NCBI RefSeq assembly: GCF_000220395.1
Contig: NW_004087491.1
Span: 2,006 to 66,005, forward strand
Direction of reading: 5' to 3'
Length of the DNA: 64,000 nucleotides
Source: Ichthyophthirius multifiliis
Taxonomy: Eukaryota; Ciliophora; Oligohymenophorea; Hymenostomatida
The position numbers were made by a program, and so were the translations under genes. Positions 1 through 13,994 of the stretch are shown here, in pieces. Under the pieces are notes generated by a model, which was not told the origin of the DNA, made no database searches, and was given only the letters and a program-made list of their open reading frames with translations. Numbering within the stretch: the first letter of the stretch is position 1; each line of letters opens with the position of its first letter.

Positions 1-74
1 GATAATAACAAAATAAAAAATAAATATATATATTAAAATAATAAATAATAATTAATAAATAATATTAATTTAAT

Positions 75-120
<46 letters not shown>

Positions 121-430
121 TATATGCAATTATTTCTTATTCTTTTATATATAAACATAATAATAAAATTTAAATATACATATATTCCATATTTATAAAA
201 TTAATTAACCATAATAAAAAAATTAATTAACCATAAAAAAATAAATTAATTTTAAAACTAACAAATAAATAAAAATATTAAAAAGGAAATAATATTATAA
301 TATACAAAAATTTTCTTTATAATTTTTTTTATAAATTACAATAAGGCAAGATATATTATAGTAACTTTCAGTTAATATAATTAAATAGCTATTTATGTAA
401 AAAAATGATAAATAATATATATAAGTTGAT

Positions 431-670
431 ATGATTAAAGAATTAGAAAGAAGTGATATAATGGGAGAATATCAAAAAGAAGAAGAATGAAGAATAAGTA
501 CAAAAAAGAAGAATAATAAGAAACAAAATTTCAAGAAGAAGTAGCAGCATGAAAAAGAGAAATTATAAAAATAAGAAGAAACATAAGATGAGGAATAATT
601 TGAAGTATAGAAGTAATGGAAGAAGAAGAAATATAAAAAGTAAAATAATAAGAAGATAAAGAAGAAAATT
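431..670 (+). pseudogene. Purine-rich Glu/Lys/Gln coding relic
   Basis: An ATG at 431 opens 19 codons of hydrophilic sequence (start MIKELERSDIMGEYQKEEE) that end at TGA 488-490. The same frame then continues open for about 60 more codons dominated by Lys, Glu and Gln (TAA/TAG), typical of a coiled-coil tail. G is much more frequent here than in the flanks. I read it as the broken end of a coiled-coil gene or a very short peptide gene. No family is recognised, and the call rests on composition only. Confidence 0.3.
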
Positions 671-3600
671 ACAAATTTATAGATTTTTTTATTTTTTCTT
701 TAATTTTTTTTTATATAAAATAAAAAGATTATTTACTAATTTTATTTTTTAATTTATAAAAAAATTGTTGTTTATTAACAAATTATAAAAAATCATTCCC
801 CTCACCCCCTAAAAATTATAAATACTGAAAGAAAAAAAAATCAAAAAATTATATATTTAAAAAAAATAAAAATCAGTAAATAGAATTTTTTTATTATTTT
901 TAATTAAAATACTAGTCAAATAAAATCTGAATTTAAATGTTATTTTTATAATATTTTTTTCGATTTAAGTTAAATAAGAGAAAAATTTAAATAGTTATTA
1001 AATTTAAAATATTAATATTACAATTTTTTTTTGTAGATAGTCAATAGCAATTTTTAAAAAATTGCTATTAATGTTAATTAGAAAATTAATTTATTTATTT
1101 TAAATAATTTTAAAAATTAGATTAAATTTCCTCATTCTAAAGTAAAATATATATATTATTTTAATATAAAAAGTTACTAAAATTTTTATAAAACCTTCTT
1201 AAGATGTAATATCTATTATTTAAAATGAAAATAAATCAAATATTATGTTTTCTTAATATCTTATTTATTTTAGAATATTTATAAAAATAAATTGGGGAAA
1301 TAGTTAAAATGATTTATTATATTTTATATAATTTAAAATTAATACAAAAAAATTATAAAATTTTAACTACTTTATTACTTTATTAATTATTTTATATTTT
1401 AAAAAGTTTTTTTTTAATTATATATTTATAAATTATTTATAATTTTAAAATTATTTGATTAATTAATTTTTTTAAAATATAAATTTATAAGGGATTAAAT
1501 ATAACATTTATAAGCAAATAAAAAACAAAATAAAATAAAAAAGTGTTTAATATATAAGATTCTTTTTTAAAAAATAAATATAAAAAGTGTGTATATATTA
1601 ATTATTCTTATTTAATTTTATTTGATCAATATTTTAAATTAAATAAAAAATATATACTTTTTTATTTTATTTTATTTAATTTTATTTTATTTTATTTATA
1701 TATATTTTTTTTTATTATTTATATATAATTAATCTAATTTATATAATTTTTATTTATATATAAAAATAATATGTAAGATAATATTGTTTTACATAAAAAA
1801 AGGATGTTATATTAAAATAATAATATAAATATATAAAATTTATTATTTAAATAAAATTAATTTTTATTAAATAAAATTACCAAAATAAAATTGATTTTAA
1901 CACAAAATTAGTATAAATTTATAAGAACTATATTTTATATATAAAATATTTATAAGATAAATATATATATATTTATTTATATATATATATTTTTTTATTT
2001 ATTTATATATTTAATGTTAATATAATATTTGACTTTTATTTTAAATTAATTTTTTTTTATTATTAAATTAAAATATTATTAAACCTTTAAAATTTTTTAT
2101 TTAAAGTTTTCATTTAATCAAAAAAAAATCATATGTTTTAATACTAATAGATTTATCTATTTAAAAGTTCATTTGTATTCACTTATTGTTTTTTACAATT
2201 TAATATAAAAAAAATAGAAAAAATAAAGAAAAAATCATAAAAAATTAATATTTAATTATATTAAAACAATAATTTCTTATTATAAGTTTTTATACAAATT
2301 TTATAAATAGATTTCCTTAAATAATATTTAATTAAATAAAAAACAAAATTCTATGTGTTAGGACTAAAAGATTATTTTCTATTTCTTATAATAAATAGAA
2401 ACATATCAATAATTTTTTCCTTCCTTAATTATGATTATATTGATTAATAAATTTATTAAAAATTACAAACAAAAATATAAAGAAATAATAATTTTAAATA
2501 TTATTAAAAATAAATATTTTAAATGTTTTTTTATAATATAAAAAAAAATTAATTTTTAAAATAATTTAAGATCAATTAGATTAATAACTTTAATATGATT
2601 TAGTTTAATAAAATTTAATATTTTTTTAATAGCATGTTTAGTTATAAAAATTGTATTTTAACTTAGATATAAACATTTATAAGTATTATATTATTAAATT
2701 TAAATATAAATATTATAATATTTATATTTATTAATATAGTTTTTTAATTTTAAATATATAACAAAATACTTCTTATAAGATAAAATAATTATCTTATCAA
2801 ATTATTTTATTATAAAAAATATTTATCCTTTTTGATATATATAAAAATTTAAAATAAAAATTTTAAAAAAACAGTAAGGAATCTCTAAAAATAATTAATC
2901 TATTTTAATGTATAAGTATTATTAATTTTCTTATTAATATAATTTAGCCATTTAAATAAATATATTAAAAATGAGGTATTTTTTATTTAAATTAAATATA
3001 ATTCAAGATTATAATGATATTAAAAAAGTATATTATTTTGTGGTATAATTATATTATATATTATTATTATTTTCGTTAGTTTTTAATTAAATTATATAAC
3101 TAATAAAAAAAAAATAATATAAAATTATTACTTTAAAAAAATAAAATAAATTAAAAAAATACAATTAAAATATTTTTTTTTTGACATAAATATATATTTT
3201 ATTAATTTATAATCTTTTTTTAAAAATATGATATAAATATAATTTCTATTGTTTTTTTTATTAAAAAAACAATGAATAAATATTTGTTTGATTAATAAAT
3301 CAATATAAAAAATTTAATATTATTAACTTCTATATATAAAGTTAAAAATTGTTATTAATTATATCAAAAAATGTCATTTTATCTTTATAATAACTCAATA
3401 TAATCATTTGTATAAATTATATAAAATCATATTTTTGTATTGATATAAATTAATATCTATAATAAAATAGATTATAAAAACGATTTTTATTTATACATTA
3501 AAAATTATAGAAATTTATTTTAAATTAAATATATTTTTAATAAAATGTTTTTATTTTAATATTTATAAAAAAAAAAATTAAGGATATTTATTATATATAT

Positions 3601-3778
3601 AAAATAAAAATAAATATTGATATTAAATTACTTTAAAATATATATTATAAAGTCTAAATATAAATTTTAAATATTGTTTTTATAATTTGTTTTAAAAAAA
3701 TGCAAATGTACATAATATATATAAATAAGTTATTTATTTTATAAATTGTTATATTAATTCATAAAAAAATAATTATAC

Positions 3779-3782
<4 letters not shown>

Positions 3783-3821
<39 letters not shown>
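3783..3821. repeat. (TA)n microsatellite
   Basis: An uninterrupted TA run of about 39 bp lies in the spacer downstream of the minus-strand gene at 3901-4943. Similar runs occur in spacers and introns throughout the window. Confidence 0.9.
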
Positions 3822-3825
<4 letters not shown>

Positions 3826-3900
3826 CTTTATATAAAATTATTTATAAATTATTGTTTTCTTAAAATATATAAATAAATAAATAAGTTTTTTTCTTTCTAT

Positions 3901-4943
3901 TCATTATATAAAAATAAAATTATATATCTACTACGAAATTTCAATATAATACCTTTTCATTAATTATTATTTTTATTTTTTAGCATAATAAATCGACATT
4001 TAGTTGAATTATTCATACAAAAATCTAATAACCATACAAAAATTATTAAATTTACTATTATCTTCCATTGTATTTTTACTGATTCTAAAATAAAAAAGAT
4101 CATCTATAACTTTTTTACATAAAGGTTTAATATTAACATCTATATCGAAACTCTAACATAAATCTCTATATTTAGAATTAGATATATTACATCTTTTTAA
4201 TGGATTATCATGTAAACTCCAATGTTTAGTTAATTATTTTACTTTTTCTTATTAATCTTTATTCATATATTAGGTTATAAATTTTTAGTTTTAATCAATT
4301 ATTTTTGAGCTGTTTTTAAAAAAGCACTTTAGTACTTATTTTCTTATTTAGTTTTTACTTATGATGCATATTAGTAGTTTTTATAAGGATTTTCTATATT
4401 TCTTCTTTTTTTGTAATTATAATTTAGTGAATGAGATGAGTTTTGTTCTTCTTTTATTAGTTAGTTTTTAGGGCTTTTCTATGAGTTATTAGCATAAGAA
4501 CTATTAATTATTTCCTCATATTTATTGTCAATAAAGAGATGCTTGTATTCTTATAAAGGATTTTCTATTTCAGGTTGTTCTATGTAAGAGTACCTACATA
4601 TGTTTGATGCAGCAGTTAATTTTTTCTTCTTTTTAAATTATTATTAAGTGCTTATGACAGTTGTGAGAGTCTAAAAAGGCTTTTCTTATTGCACTTACTA
4701 TTAATTGTTGTTAAAAGGAGATGGCTAAGTAGAAACATCTATTTTAAGAAAATTTAGATGAGTTTTTTAATCGTTTTAATAACTTAAATCTGATATAGTA
4801 TTCTAGAAAGCATTTTTTAAAGTCTAATTATTCAAAAAAAGAAGCTTTTTTATTTATTTTTAAGGATTCTACAAAGGAATATTAAGGTTTTAATTAGAAA
4901 AAATAAGGTTATAATTGTTTTATGGATTAATAAATAATTACAT
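3901..4943 (-). CDS. Hypothetical Asn/Gln-rich protein, one frame break
   Basis: I do not recognise this gene. ATG at 4943-4941 starts MQLFINPQNNYNLIF, followed by about 220 residues of low-complexity Asn/Gln/Lys/Ser sequence. That frame ends at TGA 4266-4264. The overlapping frame continues with a better ordered domain containing HWSLHDNPLKRC, SKYRDLCQSF and FNNFCMVIRFLYEQF, and stops at TGA 3903-3901. Adding one A to the A5 run at 4282-4286 (T on the plus strand) joins the two halves, and the total (1043+1 nt) is then a multiple of three, giving 347 residues. No intron is needed. The Cys/His/Asp content of the C-terminal part suggests a folded domain, but I cannot name it. Confidence 0.55.
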
Positions 4944-6157
4944 GTTTTTTATTATTGTATTTTTTTTTTTGTATTTAGTTTTTTTTTTATTTTTATTAAT
5001 TTTTTAATTTAATATTTTTTTGTGTTTTTTATATTTTTTATATTATTTTTGTTTTATATTTAATATTTAAAAAAAAAAAAAAAAAATTATTAAATTTTTG
5101 TATTGTTATTAATTTATTTTAATGTAAGCATTAATTTTATATTTAAAACTATTATTAATAATTATTTAAAAACCTAAATTAAACAAAAATATATATAAAT
5201 TTATCTATTCTTTAATTAAATAAAAAATATAAATATATATAAAAATAGGATCTTTATAATTATTAGTATTCTTTAAACAAAAATAATCATATTTAAATAA
5301 AAGAGGAAAATTTAAAAAAAATTAAAAATATAAAAAATATATAATAATAAATAAAAATATAAATTATCTAAAATTAAATGTATATATTAATAATATTTAA
5401 ATAAAATATTAAAATTAATATAATATATATATATTTTATTAATTTATATTTCATATTTATTTTATTTTTAAATTATTAATTTTTAAATAATTTTGTATGT
5501 ATATATAAAAGATAAATACGTTTTAATTTATTTTAAAAGAAAAAAAAATTAAAATAATAAATAAAATAAAATTATATAATAAATTATTAAAAAAAAAATA
5601 CTAGTAATAAAAATAAAAATTAATTTAATAATAACAAAAATTTTATTTAAAATATAAATAAATAAATTATATATGTATATAAAAATAATATACTGATTAA
5701 TAATACTGATTAATTTATTTATTAATATATTAATAAACTAGCATAAATATATATATATACATATATGCTTAATGTTGAAGAAAAATAATATAAAATAATA
5801 TATTTATATAAATAAATATATATTTATATATATTTGTTTTATATTGCTAAATATATTATATTTAATATATATTTTATATAATATGATTTTTATTTATATT
5901 AATTTTAATTATATTTATATTATAATTTTTAATAATCAAAAGAATTAAATATAAATTTATATTAATAAAAATAAATACAACATATAATTAATTATTTTAA
6001 TTTATATTAAGACTTTTTTTGTTATAAAAAAAATAAATTATTATATTTATTAATAATAAATATATTATTTTTAATATTTTTCTGATATATATAATTTTTT
6101 TTAATAAATAAATATAATAATTAATCATTTTATATTTAAATATATATTATATTTATA
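4944..6157. other. Intergenic A+T spacer
   Basis: About 1.2 kb between the start of the hypothetical gene at 4943 and the stop of VPS16 at 6158. It holds only A/T runs and short TA repeats, including A18 near 5070-5087. It would contain the promoter of the upstream gene, but I see no distinct motif. Confidence 0.6.
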
Positions 6158-9012
6158 TCATTTTTTATTATTTTATTATTATTATTATTATATTATTTAA
6201 TTTTCCATATAATTAATTAAATCCTTATCATATATTTACTATTTAATTAAATCTATAAAATAGCTTTAATTTTTCTTACTTTATACCGCACTTTTAATCG
6301 CTTATTTACTTTCTCCAATTTTTATTAATAATAATATTTATTCTTCCAAATCTTACATTTCTAAAATAATTCTAATCGCGCTACCTTTTTCATTTATTTT
6401 GATTAGTTCTTAAGCCACAAATTCATATGGAATTACTGTTTTTTTCTTATTTATTTCTTTTATATAATATTCTATTTCTGCTGTATTTTTATTATCAAAA
6501 AGACTTCTTAATTTTAATAAAAAGAGCCTCTTTTCACCTACATTACTGAATTATTTTTATATTTATTTAAAATCATTATTATTACCATTTTATAGTATAT
6601 TTTTTATTAAATGGGAATTTAATGACTAATTGTCTAATTAAAATTTGTCGTTTTTTTCTTTTTCTATACTTTTTAAGTCCTTTTTTTCTTCAGGTTTCTC
6701 GTTTTAAAGTAAAAATGAAATTTTCGCGAATTCCTCGCAAATTGCATTATTATAAAATTGATCTTCTTAAAATTATTTAAATGATTCTTCCGATATTTTC
6801 AGAAAATCGTATTTATCTAGCAGTATTTTTATAAGACTTTCCGTATTTAAGTCATAAGAAAATTACTCTTGTAAATAAAAGGCTCCTCTCTCCCCAAACT
6901 GTCTAGTTTTTTCTAAAAAAGTACTCAAGTTCTTCTTGTTTTGTTCGATTAATTACTTGTTTTGATTTAAAGTTTTAACTTTGAGCATATTAGTGTACAT
7001 ATATACATATTCAGGTCTCTATTATAATAACTTAAGCTTTAAATCAGCTGAGAGTGCCAATGTATTGTCTAAAAAAAAGAAAATTTCATACAAAAGGTCA
7101 AAATCTTTCTATTAAAAAGTATCATTTAATGCTTTTTCGAAATAAAAGAATGATTTAAGTTCGTCTGTTTCTTCATTAGCCATCCATAATAGAAAAGGAA
7201 TTCTTTTTTAGATTAAATTTTCAAAGGAAATCAATTAAATTGCGAGATTTTTTAAATTTTTTTAAAAGGCTTTTTTTGCGATTAAAATAAAGGAAATTTC
7301 TGACTGTTTTTTTTGAAAAAAACTTATAATTTTTTCCATTATTTTATCTTCGTCTTCATTTTTCTCAATTATGGTAATTGCCCAATCTTCATATATTAAA
7401 AAAACTTCATCTTTATTAAAATTTCTACAAATCTAAACTGCTAAATTATGTAGTTTATATTTTAAAAGCTTAGGAATCAACAAATCACTAAAATTTTATA
7501 TTAAAAACTTCATTTATTCACATGTAAGTATTCTTCTAGGTTCTTTTTAATCAAAATTAAATAAAACTCGTATTATTTTACACGTTTCTTAAAAAAAACT
7601 ACTATTTTGTTCATTTTCAATTAAAAAAGTTCTCCCGTAACTAGCCGCATTCAATAATTCATTTTAAATTTCGAATTCTGTTACGTATGTTGAAGCTTAT
7701 ATACAATCATAAATAGCTTCCTGTAGATTTTGTTTATTTTAACGTAAATCTTAGTCTTCATAAGAAATGTTTTATTGGATTTTTTTATAATTTTCTAATA
7801 ATTAGCAACCCTAAAATAAATGTAAAATAAATAAATATAAATATATAAATATATAAATATATAAAATATATATATATATATATATTTATTTATTATATAT
7901 ATATATATATAATCAAATACTGGTTTATTCGAAAAATTTTTGAAAATATTCAAGTAAGAATCTGGTACCTTTCTTAAGAGTTAAAGTTCATTTTTTGTTA
8001 TTATTTTTATTGCATCTATTTCTGGGAAAAAAATAAAGTCTTCAGGCATTTTTATTGTTTCAGTGTCTCTTGGGCCTACCATGATCAGAAAATCGAATAT
8101 CTTAAGGATAAGACAGTCTTCTCCACACCATTACATTTAGATTTATAATTATTTGTTAGTATTTTATGCTTATATATTCGATATATTAATTTAATTTTTG
8201 AAATAAACTGTCTATTTGTAATCATTAGATAGTATATTTACAGTAAGTGAATTTTCAGTATTTTATTATAAATAAGCTGCGAGATTTCCCTTTAAAGAAA
8301 TGCTTATTTAGATGATATTTCTAATAGATGGTAAAGATTCCTACGAGTAAAATAAACTTCTATTATTTTCGGAAAGTAGAATAATTCCATTATCTTAATG
8401 TGTAATTTATACCTCGAGTTTTTATGGTAAAATCTGCCAATCTCTTGGTATTTCCTTTAAAAAAGAATCGACAAAAAACGTTATTTTTTCAGGGAAAAAA
8501 GCATCTTGTATTGAATAAAAACGAATCTCATTTTTTTTTTAAGTACAAAAAATAAAACCGTTCTTATATACTTTTGCATTTATTAAAGATTCTTATATTT
8601 TGAAAATCTCCGCTAGGCTTTTTTACTAATATTATTACGTAGAGTATTTATAAGGGTCAAATATATAATAATTAGCATCTTATTATATTAATATTAAATA
8701 ATCATTATCTAAAAATTCAAAAGCAAGTATCTAAGATTTTTATTCGAAAGGAATACTATGGTATATAGTACCATCATTATTAAAAAAGCATACACATTTT
8801 AATATATCAGGGCTTGCATTTGAGACTATTATTTCGTTTCTTTATTTCAAAGAAGCGATTAATCCTCCAAATTTTTAACATGAAAACATTAAATTCCTTA
8901 AAGTTAATTTTTCTGTTATAAATTTGGATGTTAAACTATGTATTAACTTAAATTCATATAGTTTATCACCTAATTATCGTTTTGATTAATCTAATATATC
9001 TAATAAATTCAT
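6158..9012 (-). CDS. VPS16: VPS16, core subunit of HOPS/CORVET tethers
   Basis: VPS16 scaffolds the HOPS and CORVET complexes that tether endosomal and lysosomal membranes before SNARE fusion. ATG at 9012 starts MNLLDILDQSKRQLGDKLYEF, and the stop is TGA 6160-6158. A 110-bp intron (7811-7920, GTATTTG...TTTTAG) separates exons of 1092 and 1653 nt, giving 914 residues in a clean frame; human VPS16 is about 840. The N-terminal half is the propeller. The family hallmark QWCGEDCLILKIFDFLIMVG is followed by EIDAIKIITKNELQLLRKVP, as in other VPS16s. The C-terminal half is an alpha-solenoid with LNAASYGRTF, PRRILTCEQMKFLIQNF and a LLLIKIGESKQAIKSAV helix pair. The short C-terminal poly-Gln is written TAA. 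Identity is firm from the central signature. Confidence 0.9.
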
Positions 9013-9102
9013 TATATTGTTTATTAAATAAATATTATTTTATTTTAATTATAAATTATATTATATATTTTTTTTAATAAAGGAAAGAAGATATATATAT
9101 AT

Positions 9103-9106
<4 letters not shown>

Positions 9107-9151
<45 letters not shown>
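9107..9151. repeat. (TA)n microsatellite
   Basis: A TA run of about 45 bp lies between VPS16 and the coiled-coil gene, close to the stop codon of the latter. Confidence 0.9.
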
Positions 9152-9160
<9 letters not shown>

Positions 9161-9192
9161 ATATTTTTTTTTCGGATATATATTATTCATTC

Positions 9193-9858
9193 TCATTTAA
9201 ATTTTTTTTTAGTTTCCCATAGAAAATAGTCTATTGCTTTTTTCTCGAATTCTTTTTTAAGTTAATAGGCTTTGTTTTTTCTTTAATTTCCTTCAATTAA
9301 ATCTTAAATTACTTAATCTTAATTTTTAATATTTCTTTTAGTATTCATTTCTTATATAGGATCAGTATAACATATTTAAAAGTTATCTTAGTTTAATATG
9401 TCTCCTATTTATTTATCTTATGTTTATATTTGATATTGTTTTTGATTTTAGTTTAGTTTTTATTGATTATTTACTTAGAAATTAAACATTTTATCACATT
9501 CGAATGCATGCTAATCAACTATTTTTTTGATTTCTTCTATTTATTCATTTATTTATTTTTATTTGTATTCATTGTTTTATTAATTAACAATAAAATCTTG
9601 ATTTATATTATAAATTTATCTTTTTTAATTAAGTATTTCTTTAATTTATGTTTTAATTTATTAATTTTCATGTTTTATATTATTTTATATTTAAAAATTT
9701 TCAAAAATTTTTTAATATTCTTCATTTTATTATTTATTTAAAATTTAAAAACTTTATTAAAGTTAATTTAAAGGTTATTAAAAAATGTTTTCAACAATTA
9801 ATTAAATCTAATTTATTAATTTTTATATATTAGATATACATATATTTAAAATAAATAT

Positions 9859-9905
<47 letters not shown>

Positions 9906-10036
9906 GTATATCTATATGTTTTTTTTTTTACTTATTTTTTTCTTTAATTTTTTTGAATTTCAAGTATTTTATTTTGATTTCTTATTTAGTTTTAACATTC
10001 TTTTTTCTAAATCTCTATTTTTTAATATTTTTACAT
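9193..10036 (-). CDS. Coiled-coil protein, unknown function
   Basis: A two-exon gene: ATG at 10036-10034, exon 1 9932-10036 (35 codons), intron 9808-9931 (124 bp, GTAAAA...TTAG), exon 2 9193-9807, stop TGA 9195-9193. The frame is clean and gives 239 residues. The protein is almost entirely heptad-like Ile/Leu/Gln/Lys/Asn sequence, for example QQIKTQIKEILNQKRQIYN and NEQIEEIKKIVDQHAFECD, with a less repetitive C-terminus (QICYTDPIQEMNTKRNIKNQ, YFLWETKKKFK). It has no signal peptide or membrane segment. I cannot assign a family; a subunit of a vesicle or ciliary complex is a guess. Exon 1 is short, so an additional upstream exon is possible. Confidence 0.7.
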
Positions 10037-10397
10037 CTCCTTTTTATTATTTTTTTCTTATATTTACATCAATAAATAATTTTATAATTCTAAGTATTAT
10101 TATTTTTTAATATTTTACAAAGATTATTCAATCATATTTTTTTAATTATAATCCTATATATAATATTTGATATTTAATATATATTATTTAGGTCTTTAGT
10201 TACTTAAAAATAATTATGTTCATTAATATTAATACTATTTTATTTAAAAACACTTATTTTAGGAAAAATAAATTAAGATTCATTCATTAAAAAATTAATT
10301 TAAAATAAAAAATACCATAAAAAATATATAAATATATTTACATAAACAATAATTATTTATATATATATAGGTTTAGGAAAAAATAAAATATAATAAA

Positions 10398-10473
10398 TCA
10401 TTTAAATTTGTTTAAAATTTTTCTATAAAAGCAACTTTAAACTTATCTATATAAAATATAATAGTTATAAAGG

Positions 10474-10520
<47 letters not shown>

Positions 10521-12002
10521 TTATTAATATTTTTTAATTCTTTTTAGTTTTTTATTTTTATTTTTTCTGTATTGTCTTTAAATTCTTATCTTAGGAATAT
10601 ATTTTCTTATTTTTATTTTATTATATCGATTTCATTTATTTGATTATTTAATCTCTAACTTTCTTTATATAATTAATCTAATTTAATTTCTGTATAAGAA
10701 GCAAAAGATTCATTTCCTTAATCATATTTATTATCTCTTATTTTTTATATATATAAATTTATATATATATATATATTTAATATCTATTAGTAAACATATA
10801 TTTTTACGATTCAGTAATAATATTATTATATAGTTTATTTTTTTTCTTTTTATTATTTTTTAAAAATATAGATTTATTACTAATTAGCTTTTATTCTTTC
10901 TTCTATATAGAGCGAGATTACATTAGTTTATCTTTTTTTTTTTTTAAATAAATTTATTAAAAGACATTATTTTCAATATTTTTAATATTATTATTTCTTA
11001 ATTAAAATTAATCTAAAAAATAATTAAAAGAATCGCTTTAAATTTTTTTCTTTTTTATAAACTAAACTATATTGTCGCTTACAGTCTCTAAAACTTCTTT
11101 TTAATCATTAAAATTTAATTATTTCTAGTCTGAATTTTATAATCTACAAATACTCCTTTTTTCTTAAATTTCATTGCCAAAATTAAACGTATTTATAATA
11201 GAATTTTTAAAACTTTACAAATTTAATGATTTAGATTTAAAATGGGACGCTAAATTCACTTTTTGGAAGTCATTTAGTAACTCTGTTACTCTTTTACGTG
11301 ATTAAAACTGACCATTAAGTTATAAAGCCTTCGAATTTTAACTAACTGAGTTCAAATTTAGCCAATAATGCTTCGCTTCTTCCGATTCGGGCTATATGTG
11401 TTTCGGAAGTTCCCTTTTTTAGGACATTCTTTCATCTTTACTTACAAAAGAAAGGTTTTTTTTATGCCTTTATTCTTATTAGTATCTTAATTTTTCTCGT
11501 TTTTAAAAAAAATTGCCAAAGTGACTCCTTTCATAAGTGCATTTTCTGAATAAAAATTAAATTATTCCTTTTATTTTTATAAAAATTATGAAAAAGGGGT
11601 TAAATTTTTATTTTTATTTTCTAAAATATTGAATTAATGTGAAATTTCTTATTTTTTGATTTTTTTTAAAAAACGATAAATTAATGGCTAAATTTTGGAA
11701 ATTTAAACTAATTATTCTGCGTCTTATTTTTCTTTTTTTCTATTTATAATTTTATCGATTATTTTTTGTTTTTCTCGTATGTTTTTTAACTAGTTTACTG
11801 CTAAATTTATTTATTGTTTATCATTTACGTCTAAAATAGAATTAAAAACTTAATTAAAATATACACTAGAAGCCTTTTTTTATATTGAATTTTATAAAAT
11901 TTGATTTTTGGGGCTAATTCTGGTTGTAAATTATATAGGAGTATTATTTTTTAATTAAAAACTTTTTTTTTTTTATGAAAATTTAATATTTTATTAAAAC
12001 AT
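10398..12002 (-). CDS. Lys/Gln-rich hypothetical protein, one frame break
   Basis: ATG at 12002-12000 starts MFQQNIKFSQKKK. Introns are 10737-10807 (71 bp) and 10447-10520 (74 bp), and the stop is TGA 10400-10398. The reading frame changes at the A8 run 11456-11463 (T on the plus strand). One extra A there links FSENALMKGVTLAIFF to SKDERMSQKRELPKHIQP, and the coding sum then becomes divisible by three (486 residues). The middle part (EEAKHYWLNLNSVSQNSKAL, RKRVTELLNDFQKVNLASHF) looks folded; the C-terminus is a basic coiled coil with KKKK blocks. I do not recognise the family. Confidence 0.6.
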
Positions 12003-12388
12003 TTTTTTTATTTCTTTTTTTGTTTTATATTAATTTTTATTTTAATAAAAAAAATATATATATATTTTTTTTCATTTCTTTTATATATCATTTAATATAT
12101 ACTATCTAGCTATATAATATATTTATAAAATATCATTTAATTTTAATTTAAAAGATTCAAATAAAACTATTAATTAATCATAATCTTTAGCTATAATAGC
12201 CATATAATATCTAATATCATATGGAGTCATTCCCTAAATTTAAATATATCTATATATATATATATATGTATTAATTATTACTTCGTTTATAATTAAATCT
12301 CTTATTTATGATATATATATAAATTATGTATCTATACTTCCATTATTTTTCGTTTTTTCTATTACTACGCCTATATTTTTTATTATTA
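12003..12388. other. Short spacer with possible exon of the next membrane protein
   Basis: Mostly A/T. On the minus strand at about 12150-12235 there is an ordered stretch reading GMTPYDIRYYMAIIAKDYDQ that may be a further exon of the small membrane protein whose first part lies at 12389-12733. I cannot fix the splice sites. Confidence 0.35.
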
Positions 12389-12733
12389 TCAGGCTTTCTA
12401 TTTATATATATTCATATATTAGTATTTATACAAATAACCTTTTTCTAATTTAGAACCATTGTATTTAATGAAAAATATATTTATAACTATTATTGTGGAT
12501 ATATATATAATATTATTAGCTGCTTTTTTAATAATGATATTTATATTTAATGTATTATTATAAATAAAAAATCCACAAATAAATAAAATATTCGTCAATA
12601 TATGAAAAATAATCAAACTAAGTTATTAATTATTAAATACAGTAAATGTAGTTTATAATCCTTCTTAACCTTATATTTGAATTTTAAACTTTCCTTAGGA
12701 TTCTTTGTTTATGTTTTAATTATTTTAAATCAT
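12389..12733 (-). CDS. Small membrane protein, possibly truncated by a frame break
   Basis: ATG at 12733-12731 starts MIQNNQNINKESQGKFKIQI, and the frame ends at TGA 12391-12389 (114 residues). Two hydrophobic helices are visible: LSLIIFHILTNILFICGFFI at about residues 45-64, and IIYISTIIVINIFFI. Right after the stop, the next frame reads SLIIIKNIGVVIEKTKNNGSID. One added A in the AAA just before the stop would continue the protein, so the 3' end is probably not genuine and the gene may run to about 12140. No family is recognised. Confidence 0.5.
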
Positions 12734-12812
12734 TTTTAAATTTTAATTAAAAATATAATATATAAATACATATATATATATATAAATATTTATATATTTT
12801 ATATATATATAT

Positions 12813-13245
12813 TCATAAGCTTTATTTATCATTATATGGATTTTAATCTAAAATCGAGAAAACTTCTTGGTTTGAAAATGCTTTTTCGAAAAAATTAAAT
12901 ATAAATTTTCTATTTTCGAATCTAAACTTATAAAAATCAAGCATTAGTATTACTGAATAAATAACTATTTTATCTTCAAATAATCCCGGATTACTTTTAT
13001 ATATTTTTTTTATTTCCATACTAGCATTTTTACTACTTAAAGCATTACTCATAAGTGCAATATTCTATAATAGTTTACTTTAATCATTATTTTAAATAAC
13101 TTTTTTTTAAAATGATATATATCTATCCCAATTTTCATTTTAATTAGGCCAATAAGTTCTTAAACCTTCCTTATTCGTATTTCTAATATAAAAAAATTAT
13201 CTCATATTATTTGGTGTTACAAGCCATCCTTATTTATAAAATATT

Positions 13246-13315
<70 letters not shown>

Positions 13316-13935
13316 TTATATATTTATATATTTATATATTAATACCTATATTTTAATTCCAATGAGAAATCCAATCTAATTCTTTTAATTAAGATCTACC
13401 TAATTCTGTATTAGCCAACATATTAAGTATATATAGACATGTTCCTCTTAAAGAAAGAATGTCACTTTATTCTGCTAATCTTACCAAATCTTAAACTATT
13501 TGATTTTAATATAGATTAGAAATCATATCTATTCCTTCTATAGAATAGCCTATATTACCTATTGCCCATAAAGAGGCTCTTTTATTTAATATTGGGATAT
13601 TGTAATTCCTTATATCGTCCACGCATTATTCTATTATTCGATTTTCCCTTAGTATTTTTTTCCCAAGAGTTGTCTTGACTAACTCTCCAAAGAAATGCTA
13701 AGGAACTTTTTCTTATAAAGACTTATTTTCAGATACCTTCATATAAAGTTTAATTTAAGTTAATTTTACAGTGTTAGAATTTTCATCGAAAAGGAAAATA
13801 AAATGAATTCCGCCTTTTTTAATTATCAAATTATTATCTATTCTCTCATATTGTTTACTATCAGAAAAATCACATCTTACTAAAATAGACGAAGGATCAG
13901 GTAATTCATTACAATTTTTATCAATAAAACTCTAA

Positions 13936-13994
<59 letters not shown>

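Larger units (their letters stand above)
1..3900. other. A+T-rich spacer with no recognisable gene
   Basis: Only A+T-rich sequence, TA repeats (about 88-116 and 3783-3821) and A or T homopolymers are seen. Apart from the purine-rich stretch at 431-670 I find no frame with the mixed amino-acid content of the real genes. Open frames are frequent here only because two of the three stops are sense codons in this code. Confidence 0.7.

Noticed and set aside
9463-9741. Plus-strand frame of 92 hydrophobic residues
   Set aside because: It is the antisense of the minus-strand coiled-coil exon, whose opposite strand becomes Phe/Leu/Ile-rich. The minus frame has an intron with correct phase and a proper stop.
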